Below, one piece after another: positions 23,958 to 32,864 of a stretch of DNA of 64,000 nucleotides. Below the pieces are notes generated by a model. That model saw nothing but the letters and a program-made list of their open reading frames with translations. It did not search any database and was not told where the DNA came from. Each line of letters opens with the position of its first letter. Position 1 is the stretch's first letter. Made by a program: the position numbers and the translations under genes. Source of the DNA: Mesorhizobium sp. L-8-3 (GTDB lineage Bacteria > Pseudomonadota > Alphaproteobacteria > Rhizobiales > Rhizobiaceae); contig NZ_AP023262.1 of NCBI RefSeq assembly GCF_016756615.1, positions 8,371,501 through 8,435,500 on the forward strand, read 5' to 3'.

Positions 23958-25940
23958 CTAGACCGCGATCTTGCCGCCTCCCTTGCGGGTGATGGCGACG
24001 ACGGCCGGCCGAACCGGCATGTCGTCCTTGAAGTCGGGCCAGCGGGTCGACAGGTCCTCGTAGTAGGAGGGCCGGCCGAATTTCTCCCAGTCTTCACCGC
24101 CGTCGCCCGGATGCTGGACCGCCACGAAAGCGGTCTCGTCGTCTGATGTGAACAGCGGGCCGCAGAGTTCGGCGCCGACGGGCACGCGGAAGAACAGCTT
24201 GGAAGTGGCGCGTGCCGCTCCTTCGGTGTCCACTGCCCACAAGCCATCGGTGCGCCCGGTCGCCTTGGGACTATTGCCGTCGGTCGAGACCCAGAGCCGG
24301 CCGGCGGCATCCACCGCGCAATTGTCGGGCATGCCGAACCAGCCATTGGGCGAGGTGCCGGTCGAGAAGGTCGCCCCGACTTCGGCGACGGCGGGATCGC
24401 CGCATTTCAGCAGCACTTCCCACTTGCCCTTGGCGGCCGTGAAGTCGCCGCCCTCCTCGGCCAGCTCGATGATGTGGCCGAAGGCGTTCTTGGCGCGCGG
24501 ATTGGCGGCATCGACCTGCTCGTCCTTGCGCTTGGTGTTGTTGGTCAGCATCACATAGACCTTGCCGTTGACGCCGTTGGGCTGCACGTCTTCGGGACGA
24601 TCCATCTTGGTGGCGCCAAGCAGATCCGCCGCGCGGCGGGTCTCGATCAGCACGTCGGCCTGGCTGTCGAACCCGTTCTCGGCCGTCAGCGAGCCCTGGC
24701 CGTGGACCAGCGGCATCCATTCGAAGCTGCCGTCCTCGGAGAACTTGGCGACAAAAAGCGTACCCTCGTCGAGCAGCGTCATGTTGGCGGCGCGGTCCGA
24801 AGGATTGTAGGTGCCGGCCGTCACGAATTTGTAGACATAGTCGAAGCGCTCGTCATCGCCGAGATAGAAGACGACGCGTCCGTCCTTGGCGACGATCGAC
24901 TCGGCCCCCTCGTGCTTGAAGCGGCCGAGCGCGGTGCGCTTCTTCGGCGCCGACGTCGGATCCTCGACGTCGACCTCGACGATCCAGCCGAAACGGTTCG
25001 GCTCGTTCGGCTCCTTCGAGATGTCGTAGCGGTCGTAGAACTGGCCCCAGGAATAGGCGCCCTCGGGAATCCCGAGGCGTTCGTAGTTGGCGGCCTCGGC
25101 GTGGCCGGCCGGCAGTTCGCCGATGAAGTAGCCGTGGAAATTCTCCTCGGCCATGATGTAGGTGCCCCAGGGGGTCACGCCGCCGGCGCAGTTGTTGACG
25201 GTGCCGATCACCCTGGTGCCGGTCTGGTCGGCGCTGGTCTTCACCCTGTCATGGCCGGCGACGGGGCCGGTGAGCTCCATCTCGGTGGCGGCGGTGATGC
25301 GCCGGTTGAGCTTGCCGTCGCGTACGACCTGCCACTTGCCGTCCACCTTGCGGATCTCGACGATGGTGCCGCCATGGGCCGCCATCTCGATGTCCACGCG
25401 CTTCTGGTCGGCGTCGGCGACCTTCACCTTGCCTTCGGCGATCGTGACGATGCCGGGGAACATCAGGTGCTCGTTGGTGTATTCGTGGTTGACCACCAGC
25501 AGGCCGTGCGTCGCCGAACCATCGATCGGAATGAAGCCGACATAGTCGTTGTTGTAGCCGAACTGCTTGGCCTGGGCTTCGGCGGTCTGGTTCTTCGGAT
25601 CGAACTCCGGCGCGTCCGCCAGCACCGCATCGCCCCAGCGCAGAAGCACGTCCGCGTCATAGCCTTCGGCAACGTGGTGGTTTTCGTCGATGCCGGCCTC
25701 GACCTCGGCGAAGGTGAAGGCCGAGCCGCCTTCGGCGCGGGCATTGTCGGCGGTGATCAGGGCGATCGGCGAGACCGTCGCGGCGATCGCCGAGACGGCG
25801 AGCGAGCCTTTGAGCAGCGCGCGACGCGAGAACCGCGTGGCGATGATCTCGCCCATGGTCGGATTCGCCGTGGGATTGTGGCCGGGACCGTCATTCTCTT
25901 CCAGCAGGCTGGTGCGGAATTCGTGCGGATGCTTGCTCAT
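23958..25940 (-). CDS. phoX: PhoX family alkaline phosphatase
   Basis: 660 residues from the ATG at 25940 (GAGG upstream). A Tat signal is present at about residues 36-60 (SRRALLKGSLAVSAIAA). The rest is the PhoX beta-propeller (DUF839), for example the conserved NHEYTNEHLMFPG metal-site region, ACAGGVTPWGTYIMAEENFHGYF-like segment and CAVDAAGRLWVSTDGN. PhoX is a Ca/Fe-dependent periplasmic phosphomonoesterase that releases phosphate from organic esters. A PHO box lies 72 bases upstream, so PhoB should induce it in phosphate starvation. Confidence 0.93.
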   Translation of the reverse strand: MSKHPHEFRTSLLEENDGPGHNPTANPTMGEIIATRFSRRALLKGSLAVSAIAATVSPIALITADNARAEGGSAFTFAEVEAGIDENHHVAEGYDADVLLRWGDAVLADAPEFDPKNQTAEAQAKQFGYNNDYVGFIPIDGSATHGLLVVNHEYTNEHLMFPGIVTIAEGKVKVADADQKRVDIEMAAHGGTIVEIRKVDGKWQVVRDGKLNRRITAATEMELTGPVAGHDRVKTSADQTGTRVIGTVNNCAGGVTPWGTYIMAEENFHGYFIGELPAGHAEAANYERLGIPEGAYSWGQFYDRYDISKEPNEPNRFGWIVEVDVEDPTSAPKKRTALGRFKHEGAESIVAKDGRVVFYLGDDERFDYVYKFVTAGTYNPSDRAANMTLLDEGTLFVAKFSEDGSFEWMPLVHGQGSLTAENGFDSQADVLIETRRAADLLGATKMDRPEDVQPNGVNGKVYVMLTNNTKRKDEQVDAANPRAKNAFGHIIELAEEGGDFTAAKGKWEVLLKCGDPAVAEVGATFSTGTSPNGWFGMPDNCAVDAAGRLWVSTDGNSPKATGRTDGLWAVDTEGAARATSKLFFRVPVGAELCGPLFTSDDETAFVAVQHPGDGGEDWEKFGRPSYYEDLSTRWPDFKDDMPVRPAVVAITRKGGGKIAV

Positions 25941-26011
25941 TTGCCTCGACCTCTCGGATGTCTGGGTAGAAGCGCCCGGCGGGCGTTTCGGGGTCGGCAT
26001 AAAGGCGGGCA

Positions 26012-26029
26012 TTGACAGTTTGATGACGG
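26012..26029 (-). promoter_or_regulatory. PHO box upstream of phoX
   Basis: On the minus strand the site reads CCGTCAT-CAAA-CTGTCAA, two direct 7-base half-sites with 4-base spacing. Each matches the PhoB consensus CTGTCAT at 6 of 7 positions. A TATGCC-like -10 follows at a suitable distance. Confidence 0.75.
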
Positions 26030-26112
26030 AAAAGCGGAGCGCGGAAGCCCTGCGGAAACACGATCGCGTCATCGCCTACCAACGTCGCCTTCCGGAATAA
26101 TTTCGCCGGCGA

Positions 26113-26139
26113 TGTCACACACGGCCACCCTATCTCGTC
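26113..26139 (+). promoter_or_regulatory. ECF41-type sigma factor promoter
   Basis: TGTCACA (26113-26119), exactly 16 bases, then CGTC (26136-26139): as I recall it, the published consensus of ECF41 sigma factors is TGTCACA-N16-CGTC. The first gene of the three-gene operon that ends with the ECF41 gene starts 25 bases downstream, so the operon is autoregulated. Confidence 0.85.
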
Positions 26140-26163
26140 GGGAGGATATGGAGGTATCGAGCC

Positions 26164-26553
26164 ATGCGTCTTGTTCTTGTCCTTCTCAGCGTCTACCACG
26201 GCCTCAACGGCCTGTTCATGCTGGCCACGCCGGAGGCCTGGTATGCGGCCGTTCCCGGCGTCGTCGACACCGGGCCGGCCAACGCCCACTTCATCCGCGA
26301 CATCGGTCTCGGTTTCCTTGCCTCGGCCGCGGCACTCTGGCTCGCGGCCAAGACCGGTGGCACCGCCGTGCTTGCTCCGGCGCTGGTCTTCCTCGGCGGT
26401 CACGCCGGCCTGCATCTCGTCGAGATGGTCACCCACGGCACGACGCCGGCGGCGGCACTTCGCGACACGCTCGTCATCCTGGTACCCGGCTTCCTGCCGT
26501 TCTGCGCGCTACTCGGACGCGCCGGCGCCACGCCTGCCGGGAGGGCCGCCTGA
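26164..26553 (+). CDS. Small four-helix membrane protein in ECF41 operon
   Basis: 129 residues, almost entirely hydrophobic with four predicted membrane helices, starting MRLVLVLLSVYHGLNGLFML. It resembles the DoxX/DUF4345-like group of small membrane proteins, but I do not recognise a specific family. GGAGG is upstream. The stop overlaps the start of the carboxymuconolactone decarboxylase-like gene by one base, and the ECF41 promoter stands directly before it. It may be a redox-related membrane partner of the system; function unknown. Confidence 0.8.
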   Translation: MRLVLVLLSVYHGLNGLFMLATPEAWYAAVPGVVDTGPANAHFIRDIGLGFLASAAALWLAAKTGGTAVLAPALVFLGGHAGLHLVEMVTHGTTPAAALRDTLVILVPGFLPFCALLGRAGATPAGRAA

Positions 26554-27107
26554 TGCTCGCCGCTCTGCTCAAGCGCCAGTTCGCGCAGTTCGAGAACCGT
26601 TATCGCTACGACACGGCCTATATGCGCGAGCTCGCCGATATCGACGCCGTTGGCGCCTTGAAGCTCGGCCTCGCCAACGGCTTCACGCGCCATCGCTTCG
26701 GCCTGCCGGCCAACGTCTATTTTGCCGCCAAGCTGACCGGTACGAAGTGGGCGGACTGCGGATCGTGCCTGCGGCTTGTCGTGGATATGGCAGTCGAGGC
26801 CGGTGTGGCCCGAGCCGACGTCGCGGATCTCCTCACAGGCTCGCCCGGTGCACCGCCCGACATGAAGCTGGCAGCGCGCTACGCGGCGGCAATCATCGCC
26901 AACGATCCCGAACTTGCCGAAATCGCCGCCGAATGCGAGCGGCGCTGGGGCAGACAGGGCATCGCCGGGCTTGCGGCAGCGACGGTTTCCGGTCTCTTCT
27001 ATCCGCTCTTCAAGCGCGGCATGGGCTATGGCAACGCCTGCGAGCCGGTCGTCGCCGCGCTTCGCGCCGAAACAGCGGCATTGGAGAAGGCGGGTGCAGG
27101 ATCCTGA
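26553..27107 (+). CDS. Carboxymuconolactone decarboxylase (AhpD-like) protein
   Basis: 184 residues of the CMD/AhpD helical superfamily: PANVYFAAKLTGTKWADCGSCLRLVVDMAVEAGV contains a CxxC-like pair (Cys at WADCGSC) where AhpD-type peroxidase-linked proteins carry their redox cysteines. ECF41 sigma genes are characteristically next to CMD-fold, oxidoreductase or epimerase (COE) genes, so this is the expected partner and target. It probably acts in thiol redox or on a reactive carbonyl. Translation is coupled to the preceding membrane protein. Confidence 0.85.
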   Translation: MLAALLKRQFAQFENRYRYDTAYMRELADIDAVGALKLGLANGFTRHRFGLPANVYFAAKLTGTKWADCGSCLRLVVDMAVEAGVARADVADLLTGSPGAPPDMKLAARYAAAIIANDPELAEIAAECERRWGRQGIAGLAAATVSGLFYPLFKRGMGYGNACEPVVAALRAETAALEKAGAGS

Positions 27108-27117
27108 CGAGGCCGGT

Positions 27118-28002
27118 ATGCAAGACGAAAGGCTGGCAGCCTATCTCGGCCAGCGCAAGCGCCTGCTGCGGCTCGCCTACCGCTATCTCGGCTCGGTCAG
27201 CGAGGCAGAGGACATCGTGCAGGACGCGTGGCTGCGCTTCGCCGCATCTGCCGATCCCGTCGATTCCGGGCGCTACCTCTCGCGGATCGTCACCAATCTT
27301 TGCCTCGACCGGCAGAAGTCGGCGCAGAAACGGCGCGAGACCTATGTCGGTCCCTGGCTGCCGGAACCGCTGGTCGAAGCCGCCGGCAGCATCGACGAAC
27401 ATGCCGGCGACGTCGCGCTCGACATCTCCTTCGCCGTGATGCGGGCGCTTGAGCGGCTGTCGCCGCTGGAGCGGGCGGCGCTTTTCCTGCACGATCTCTA
27501 CGAGTTGTCCTTCGACGAGATCGCCGAGACGCTTCAGCGCTCGCCGGCCGCCTGCCGGCAGATGGCGTCACGCGCCCGCAAGATGCTGAGGAGCGGCGGC
27601 CCGCGCTTCCAGGCCAGGCAGCAGGACGTCGACAGCTTCGTCGCCGGCTTCGCCCGCACCGCCGAGACCGGCGATCTCGGCCCCTTGAAGCAACTGCTCG
27701 CGCGCGACGTCGAGTTCGTTTCGGACGGCGGCGGCAGAGCGCGTTCGGCGCTCAACGTCGTTACCGGACAGGACAAGGTGGCGCGACTGCTCCTCGGCCT
27801 CTACCACAAGCTCTATGATCCGAGCGCGGTCGGCATGCGCGCCGCTTCGATCAACGGCGCGCCCGGCCTGCTGATCGATATCGGCGGGAAGCTCGACCAG
27901 ACGGTCGGGCTCGCGATCGACGAGAACGGACTGATCGCGGCGATCTATGTCGTGCGCAATCCCGACAAGCTCGCGGCCGTTCACTTGCCGGCAGAGGGCT
28001 GA
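27118..28002 (+). CDS. ECF41 family RNA polymerase sigma factor with SnoaL-like domain
   Basis: 294 residues from the ATG at 27118 (GAGG upstream; a GTG at 27094 is possible). Sigma regions 2 and 4 cover about 10-165. A C-terminal SnoaL-like extension carries three motifs I associate with ECF41: WLPEP (80-84) in the linker, DGGGR (203-207) and NPDKL (281-285). In this group the fused domain, not a separate anti-sigma factor, controls activity. It is last in the operon whose promoter matches its own recognition sequence. The 3' end overlaps the convergent DUF2306 gene by 22 bases. Confidence 0.95.
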   Translation: MQDERLAAYLGQRKRLLRLAYRYLGSVSEAEDIVQDAWLRFAASADPVDSGRYLSRIVTNLCLDRQKSAQKRRETYVGPWLPEPLVEAAGSIDEHAGDVALDISFAVMRALERLSPLERAALFLHDLYELSFDEIAETLQRSPAACRQMASRARKMLRSGGPRFQARQQDVDSFVAGFARTAETGDLGPLKQLLARDVEFVSDGGGRARSALNVVTGQDKVARLLLGLYHKLYDPSAVGMRAASINGAPGLLIDIGGKLDQTVGLAIDENGLIAAIYVVRNPDKLAAVHLPAEG

Positions 28003-28961
28003 ACCGCCCGGCCGGCCAGCCCGGCCAGGCGGACCGTCCCGGCAGGGAGCGCGGCGATGGTCAAAGCGATCATCATGGCGGCAAACAGCCCTGAGAGTGC
28101 GAGGCTTGCCACGAGGAACCCCACATCCTGGCCGAGGGAGGGATGGATGGCGAGAGCGACGCCGATCGCATAACGCAGGCCAAAGATGCCAAGAAGCAGC
28201 AGGAGCGGAACCCAGTCGCCCTTGAGCGCCAACCTGCCGTCGCCACGCCGCTCCGCGGGCCGACGTCGGCCGAGCACAAGGCCGGCCACGCTCCCGCCCG
28301 CCGCGCCGACGGCAAAGGCGGCCAGACCCGCAAGCGAAAGGCCTGGCGAGATCAGCTCTTGGAGCGCGAGGCCGGCGGCCACGGCGGGCATCACGAGCGG
28401 TCGCCAGGGCGTGACCACACGGTCCCTGGTCGCCTTCCAGCCGGCATAGAGAACATAGAGAAGCAGCGGCCAGACCCAGAGCGGCGTGAGGGTGACGATG
28501 CCGACAATGGTCGGTCCTTGATGGCTCGCCGCTACCCCCGAGCCCGCGGCGTCGGCAGAACCTGCCCTTCCGAAGGCGACCTCGTTCATGATTCGCCCGG
28601 GCGCCAGCGTGAAGGCGCCGGCGACGATGAGAGCGCCGACATAGGTGGTCCGCATGGCTGCGGCATGCGCGACGACGTCGCCGCCGCGAACCTTGCGGAC
28701 CGCGTAAGCCAGCGACAGGAGCGTGCCGATCGACAAGAGGTGGATCGGGCTCCAGACGCCCCATAGCCGGATCGTATGGATGAAGAAAGAGGACAGCGCC
28801 ACCACAAGCATCAGCGCCACCCAGACCCGGCCGCCGAGCCGGTGCAGCTTGTCGCCCTTGCGGCGGAACAGCACCACCGCGCCGAGCAGGAAGGCCGATA
28901 TTGCGGCGAAAGCATGGATTTGGATCGCCGGCTGCGCCTCGAGGAGCGGCTGGAGCGTCAT
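27981..28961 (-). CDS. Integral membrane protein, DUF2306 domain plus C-terminal membrane domain
   Basis: 326 residues with about eight hydrophobic segments. The first half (about 5-150) resembles DUF2306: HAFAAISAFLLGAVVLFRRKGDKLHRLGGRVWVALM with conserved His, then IHLLSIGTLLSLAYAVRKVRGGDVVAHAAAMRTTYVGAL. The second half (about 160-310) looks like a separate four- or five-helix module, so this is probably a fusion of two membrane domains. No catalytic site is recognisable; histidine pairs suggest haem or metal. The end overlaps the ECF41 gene. Confidence 0.8.
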   Translation of the reverse strand: MTLQPLLEAQPAIQIHAFAAISAFLLGAVVLFRRKGDKLHRLGGRVWVALMLVVALSSFFIHTIRLWGVWSPIHLLSIGTLLSLAYAVRKVRGGDVVAHAAAMRTTYVGALIVAGAFTLAPGRIMNEVAFGRAGSADAAGSGVAASHQGPTIVGIVTLTPLWVWPLLLYVLYAGWKATRDRVVTPWRPLVMPAVAAGLALQELISPGLSLAGLAAFAVGAAGGSVAGLVLGRRRPAERRGDGRLALKGDWVPLLLLLGIFGLRYAIGVALAIHPSLGQDVGFLVASLALSGLFAAMMIALTIAALPAGTVRLAGLAGRAVQPSAGK

Positions 28962-29105
28962 CGAATTCTCCCGACATGTTGAAGCGCCCGAGCGCTCGGG
29001 CTATCTGCGTCCAGGACCCGGTTGCCGCAGGCCCTTTGTCGGCGGCACCATGACGGTCGGGTGCTTCGGCATCAAAGGCATCTTCGCAAACGGACGGTCG
29101 GGTAC

Positions 29106-29948
29106 GTGAAGGACGGGATTCTGCAATTCGCGCTTCGTAGAATGCAGGTTCTGACCGTCGCGCCGCGCTTCTGGGGCGTGATCGTTGCCGTGTCGATCGT
29201 GCTCGGCGTCGCCGGCCCGTTCGACACCTATGAACACCTCGCTCTGGCGCCGCGCCTCGCCTATTGGTTCGCCACGGCGCTGGCCACCTTCCTCGCCGGC
29301 TATCTGTCCATCGGCCTGCTTTTCCACTTCCTGCTCGGAGATGTCGGGAACCGGCCGGTGAGAATCGCGCTTGCCGGGCTGACGGCCGGGCTCCCGGTGA
29401 CGGCGATCGTGGTGCTGCTCAACAAGGCGATCTTCCACGAGCCCACCACCGCGACCGGCGACATCCTCACCCTCTATGTCAATTGCAGCCTCATCGCTGG
29501 CGCCGTCACCGTGCTGTTCGGTCTTATCGACAACGGGCAACCGGCGGCCAGTACGGCCTCCGCTCCAGCTATCTCCTCCCCGACGGTCCCGTTGTCAGAA
29601 GAACCATCTCCGGGCTCGGCTGTTGCTGCCAAGGCGCGGCCAAAGCTGCTCGACCGGCTGCCGCCGCATCTGCGCGGCGACGTCACCTATCTGTCGATGC
29701 AGGATCACTATGTCGACGTGCATACCGAAAAGGGGAGCACGCTGGTGCTCATGCGGCTCGCCGACGCCATCGCGGAACTGGAAGGCGTGCCGGGCCTGCA
29801 GATCCACCGCTCGCACTGGGTGGCGCTCGACGCCGTCGCCGGCAGCCTGAGCAGGGACGGCAGGCTTTTCCTCAGGATGAGCGATGAAACGCTTCTGCCG
29901 GTCAGCCGCTCCTGGCTCGAAGCGGTTCGGGCCGCCGGGCTCGCCTAG
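29106..29948 (+). CDS. LytTR DNA-binding regulator with N-terminal membrane domain
   Basis: 280 residues from the GTG at 29106; an ATG at 29142 is the alternative, but the residues between them (LQFALRRM) look like part of the family N-terminus. Four membrane helices (about 20-140) are joined by a Pro/Ala/Ser-rich linker to a LytTR domain (about 185-278: LSMQDHYVDVHTEKGSTLVLMRL and QIHRSHWVALDAV). This makes a membrane-tethered transcription factor without a receiver domain. Ligand and targets are unknown, and no partner gene is adjacent. Confidence 0.88.
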   Translation: MKDGILQFALRRMQVLTVAPRFWGVIVAVSIVLGVAGPFDTYEHLALAPRLAYWFATALATFLAGYLSIGLLFHFLLGDVGNRPVRIALAGLTAGLPVTAIVVLLNKAIFHEPTTATGDILTLYVNCSLIAGAVTVLFGLIDNGQPAASTASAPAISSPTVPLSEEPSPGSAVAAKARPKLLDRLPPHLRGDVTYLSMQDHYVDVHTEKGSTLVLMRLADAIAELEGVPGLQIHRSHWVALDAVAGSLSRDGRLFLRMSDETLLPVSRSWLEAVRAAGLA

Positions 29949-29961
29949 CCACCAGTGCGCC

Positions 29962-29977
29962 GCGCGTCCGGACGCGC
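29962..29977. terminator. Palindrome between convergent genes
   Basis: A perfect 16-base palindrome, GCGCGTCCGGACGCGC, 14 bases after the stop of the LytTR gene and before the end of the convergent YiiX-like gene. It lacks a T run, so it may be only a weak terminator. Confidence 0.4.
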
Positions 29978-30049
29978 AACGGACGCTCTATTGCTTCGGA
30001 TCTGCGCATCGTGCCTTCCGAAAATCGAACGCGATTTCGGGTCGATTCG

Positions 30050-30838
30050 CTAGTCTGCCGCCTTGTCGGCAGTCTCGGCCCATGTCACCGATCGATAGTC
30101 GAAACCATATTCCAGCGTGGGCTTGACGATGCGGAAATAGGGCGACAGATCGAAATCGCGCGGCGTGTAGAGCGAGTGATGGCGGATGTGCAGGATCTCG
30201 CTGCGCGAATAGGAGGACTCCGCCGACGCCCGGCCCGGGGCTCGCGTGATCTCCGGCAGGATCGGATAGCGGATCTGCCCATAGGCCTCGGCGATCATCG
30301 ACGAGCAGATCGCCCGGGTCGGGTCGCCCGAGCCGAAGGCGATCATGCGCCGGCGCCATCGCACAGGCACCGGCGGCGCCGGCATGAAGTAGCGCAGCAT
30401 GTCGAAAATGTTCTTCAGGTCGTATTTGAGGCCGAGCCGTTCGATCATGAAACGGACGACCTGCTCACGATCCTCGGGCGTCAGCCCGCTGGCGCGGCAG
30501 ATGCGGGTATTGTAGGTGCGGTATTTGGATAGCGGCACCGCCACGCAGCCCTCGCCGAGATTGACCTCGATCAGCCGCCGCCGCTCCGTGCCGTCGTCCG
30601 GATCCGGCAAAGCGTCGCCGACATAGAGAGCCGAATGTGACCAGGTCGACTGCGTGAGGTATTTGATCGCCGCCGAGATCCGCTGGTTGCCTTCGATCAG
30701 CAGGATGTCGCCGGGCTCGAGCGTGCGCCTCAATGTCTCGGGATCGGACGGCGTGTAGGGCTCGTAGCCTGAGGATTCCTGCACCAGCCGCCTGGCCAGA
30801 AACCGGCCGATCCTGTCGAGAAATGTGTCTGGTTGCAT
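30050..30838 (-). CDS. YiiX/YebB-like permuted NlpC/P60 cysteine hydrolase
   Basis: 262 residues from the ATG at 30838, behind GGGGAGG. The circularly permuted papain-like arrangement is visible: catalytic His first in TQSTWSHSALYVGD, catalytic Cys later in AICSSMIAEAYG, with LEPGDILLIEGNQRISAAI as the opening strand. The family includes lipid- and murein-peptide hydrolases or transferases of the YiiX type. There is no clear signal peptide, so it is probably cytoplasmic or membrane-associated. It stands alone, convergent with the LytTR gene. Confidence 0.88.
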   Translation of the reverse strand: MQPDTFLDRIGRFLARRLVQESSGYEPYTPSDPETLRRTLEPGDILLIEGNQRISAAIKYLTQSTWSHSALYVGDALPDPDDGTERRRLIEVNLGEGCVAVPLSKYRTYNTRICRASGLTPEDREQVVRFMIERLGLKYDLKNIFDMLRYFMPAPPVPVRWRRRMIAFGSGDPTRAICSSMIAEAYGQIRYPILPEITRAPGRASAESSYSRSEILHIRHHSLYTPRDFDLSPYFRIVKPTLEYGFDYRSVTWAETADKAAD

Positions 30839-31086
30839 GCCGCCTCCCCGGCCAATATGGGCGCGTACCGGCCGAAGGTGAAGAGGGTAGACCACGGCCT
30901 CGGCCGGCGCGGCAGCAAGGGCATCCGGCGGATCCGCACGTCCCCTATTCCCATCCCGGGATTGTTGGAGCATTGTAACGGCCTCCAGAGGCTCGTGGCG
31001 GCGATTCACAAAAGGTTCAACTTTGCCGTCGCAGGAAATTATGTCACACGTTAAATATACAACTATAAGGTTGGAGGACCTCAGAA

Positions 31087-32712
31087 ATGGATCTACGATC
31101 GGCAGCCCGTTCCGTGACCCGAAGGGTCGGGCGCGGCGGACTTCTGCTCGGCGCGATGCTGGCCGCGACGACGGCTATCGCCTCGCCCGAGGAGGGCAAG
31201 ACTTTGCGTTTCGCCTTCCAGGGATCGTTGAATGCGCTCGACCCCTATACGCTCAACGAGACATTCACGCTCGGCATGCTCGGCAACGTCTATGAAGGGC
31301 TGACAAAGCGCGACAAGGACCTGAAGATCATCCCCGGACTCGCCGAAAGCTGGGAGATGGTCGACCCGCTGCATTGGCGCTTCCATCTTCGCAAGGGCGT
31401 GAAATACGCCAACGGCAACGACTTCACGGCCGACGACGTGGTCTTCTCGGCCGAGCGCGTGCGCGCGGACGGATCCGACCTGAAGACGCGCATCCCGGCC
31501 GATTCGGTCTGGAAGAAGATCGATGACCATACGGTCGAGGTCGAGCTGAAGACGCCCAATCCCATCCTGTTCGCCGAGTGGGACACCTGGTACATCATCG
31601 ACAAGGAGTGGGCGGAGAAGGAAGGCGCGGTCAAGCCGGTTTCGGCCAAGGACACCAATCCGGCGCCTTCGGCCTACATGGCCAATGGCACCGGCCCCTT
31701 CACGATCGAATCGCACGAACCCGGCGTCAAGACGATTTACAAGGCCAACAAGGGCTGGTGGGGCAAGGTCGAACACAATCTCGACGGCGTGGTGTTCACC
31801 CCGATCGCGGCCGATGGAACGCGCGTGGCAGCGCTGCTCTCGGGCGACGTGGACCTGATCGAGCCGGTTCCGGTTCAGGACATCGAACGCATCAAGTCCG
31901 ATCCCAACACCGACGCCCTGACCGGACCGGAACTGCGCGTGATCCATCTCGGCTTCAACCAGTTCCGCGACGAACTGCCGACGTCGGACGTCAAGGGCAA
32001 GAACCCGTTCCGCGACGCCAATGTCCGCAAGGCGTTCTATCAGGCGATCGACATCGAGGCGATCAGGAAGCGCGTGATGCGCGATCTTTCGACCCCGGTT
32101 CCGCTGCTGATCGCCAGCCAGCTCTTCGAGAAGTCAGGCGACTTCGAGCGCTGGCCCTATGATCCGGAAGCAGCGAAGAAGCTGCTTGCCGATGCCGGCT
32201 ATCCCGACGGCTTCACCATAGGCATGGACTGCCCGAACGATCGCTATGTCAATGACGAGGCGATCTGCCAGGCCGTGGTCTCGATGCTCGCCAAGGTCGG
32301 GGTCAAGGTGAACCTGAACGCCCAGCCCAAGGCCAAGTATTTCGCCAAGGTGCTGGCGCCCGGCGGCTACGACACCGACTTCTTCCTGCTCGGCTGGACG
32401 CCCGGCTCGTTCGATTCGTGGAACGTGCTGGTCAGCCTGGCGACCTGCCGCGACGCGACCGGCAAGGGAGGCCCCTTCAATCTCGGCGGCTATTGCAACA
32501 CGAAGGTCGACGAGCTGGCCAAGCAGATCCTCGTCGAAGCCGACCTTGCCAAGCGCAACGATCTGATCAGCCAGGCCTATCGGATCATGGTCGACGAGAC
32601 GTCGCACATCCCGCTCCATCAGCAATCGCTGGCCTGGGGCAAGCGCAAGAACCTCGACATCGTGCAACGGCCCGACGACCAGGTGCTGTTCTACTGGGCC
32701 ACGCTGAAGTGA
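31087..32712 (+). CDS. ABC transporter solute-binding protein, family 5
   Basis: 541 residues with a signal peptide (about 1-35, ending near AIASPEEG). Typical SBP_bac_5 features follow: the ALDPYTLNETF and LAESWEMVDPLHWRFHLRKGVKYANGNDFTADDVVFSAER segments, GTGPFTIESHEPG and VRKAFYQAIDIEAI. Purine-rich TTGGAGGAC precedes the ATG. It heads a complete importer operon with two permeases and two ATPases, so it is a dipeptide/oligopeptide-type uptake system; the substrate is not identifiable from sequence. Confidence 0.95.
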   Translation: MDLRSAARSVTRRVGRGGLLLGAMLAATTAIASPEEGKTLRFAFQGSLNALDPYTLNETFTLGMLGNVYEGLTKRDKDLKIIPGLAESWEMVDPLHWRFHLRKGVKYANGNDFTADDVVFSAERVRADGSDLKTRIPADSVWKKIDDHTVEVELKTPNPILFAEWDTWYIIDKEWAEKEGAVKPVSAKDTNPAPSAYMANGTGPFTIESHEPGVKTIYKANKGWWGKVEHNLDGVVFTPIAADGTRVAALLSGDVDLIEPVPVQDIERIKSDPNTDALTGPELRVIHLGFNQFRDELPTSDVKGKNPFRDANVRKAFYQAIDIEAIRKRVMRDLSTPVPLLIASQLFEKSGDFERWPYDPEAAKKLLADAGYPDGFTIGMDCPNDRYVNDEAICQAVVSMLAKVGVKVNLNAQPKAKYFAKVLAPGGYDTDFFLLGWTPGSFDSWNVLVSLATCRDATGKGGPFNLGGYCNTKVDELAKQILVEADLAKRNDLISQAYRIMVDETSHIPLHQQSLAWGKRKNLDIVQRPDDQVLFYWATLK

Positions 32713-32864
32713 CGTTCGGACGGGGTGCGCCGCTCGAGGCGGCGTTTCCTCGATCATATCGGCCGTGACGACAGGTCTCGGGCCGTTGCCGGCACACAGG
32801 GCCGGCCGGCTGTTCGGATTTCATCCGGGCGGCCGGCTTCAGGCCCGGCAGCCAGAGGTTCGGC

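Noticed and set aside
24474..26015. Plus-strand open frame of about 510 codons opposite phoX
   Set aside because: It is antisense to a gene with a clear Tat signal, PHO box and PhoX motifs; no family resemblance.
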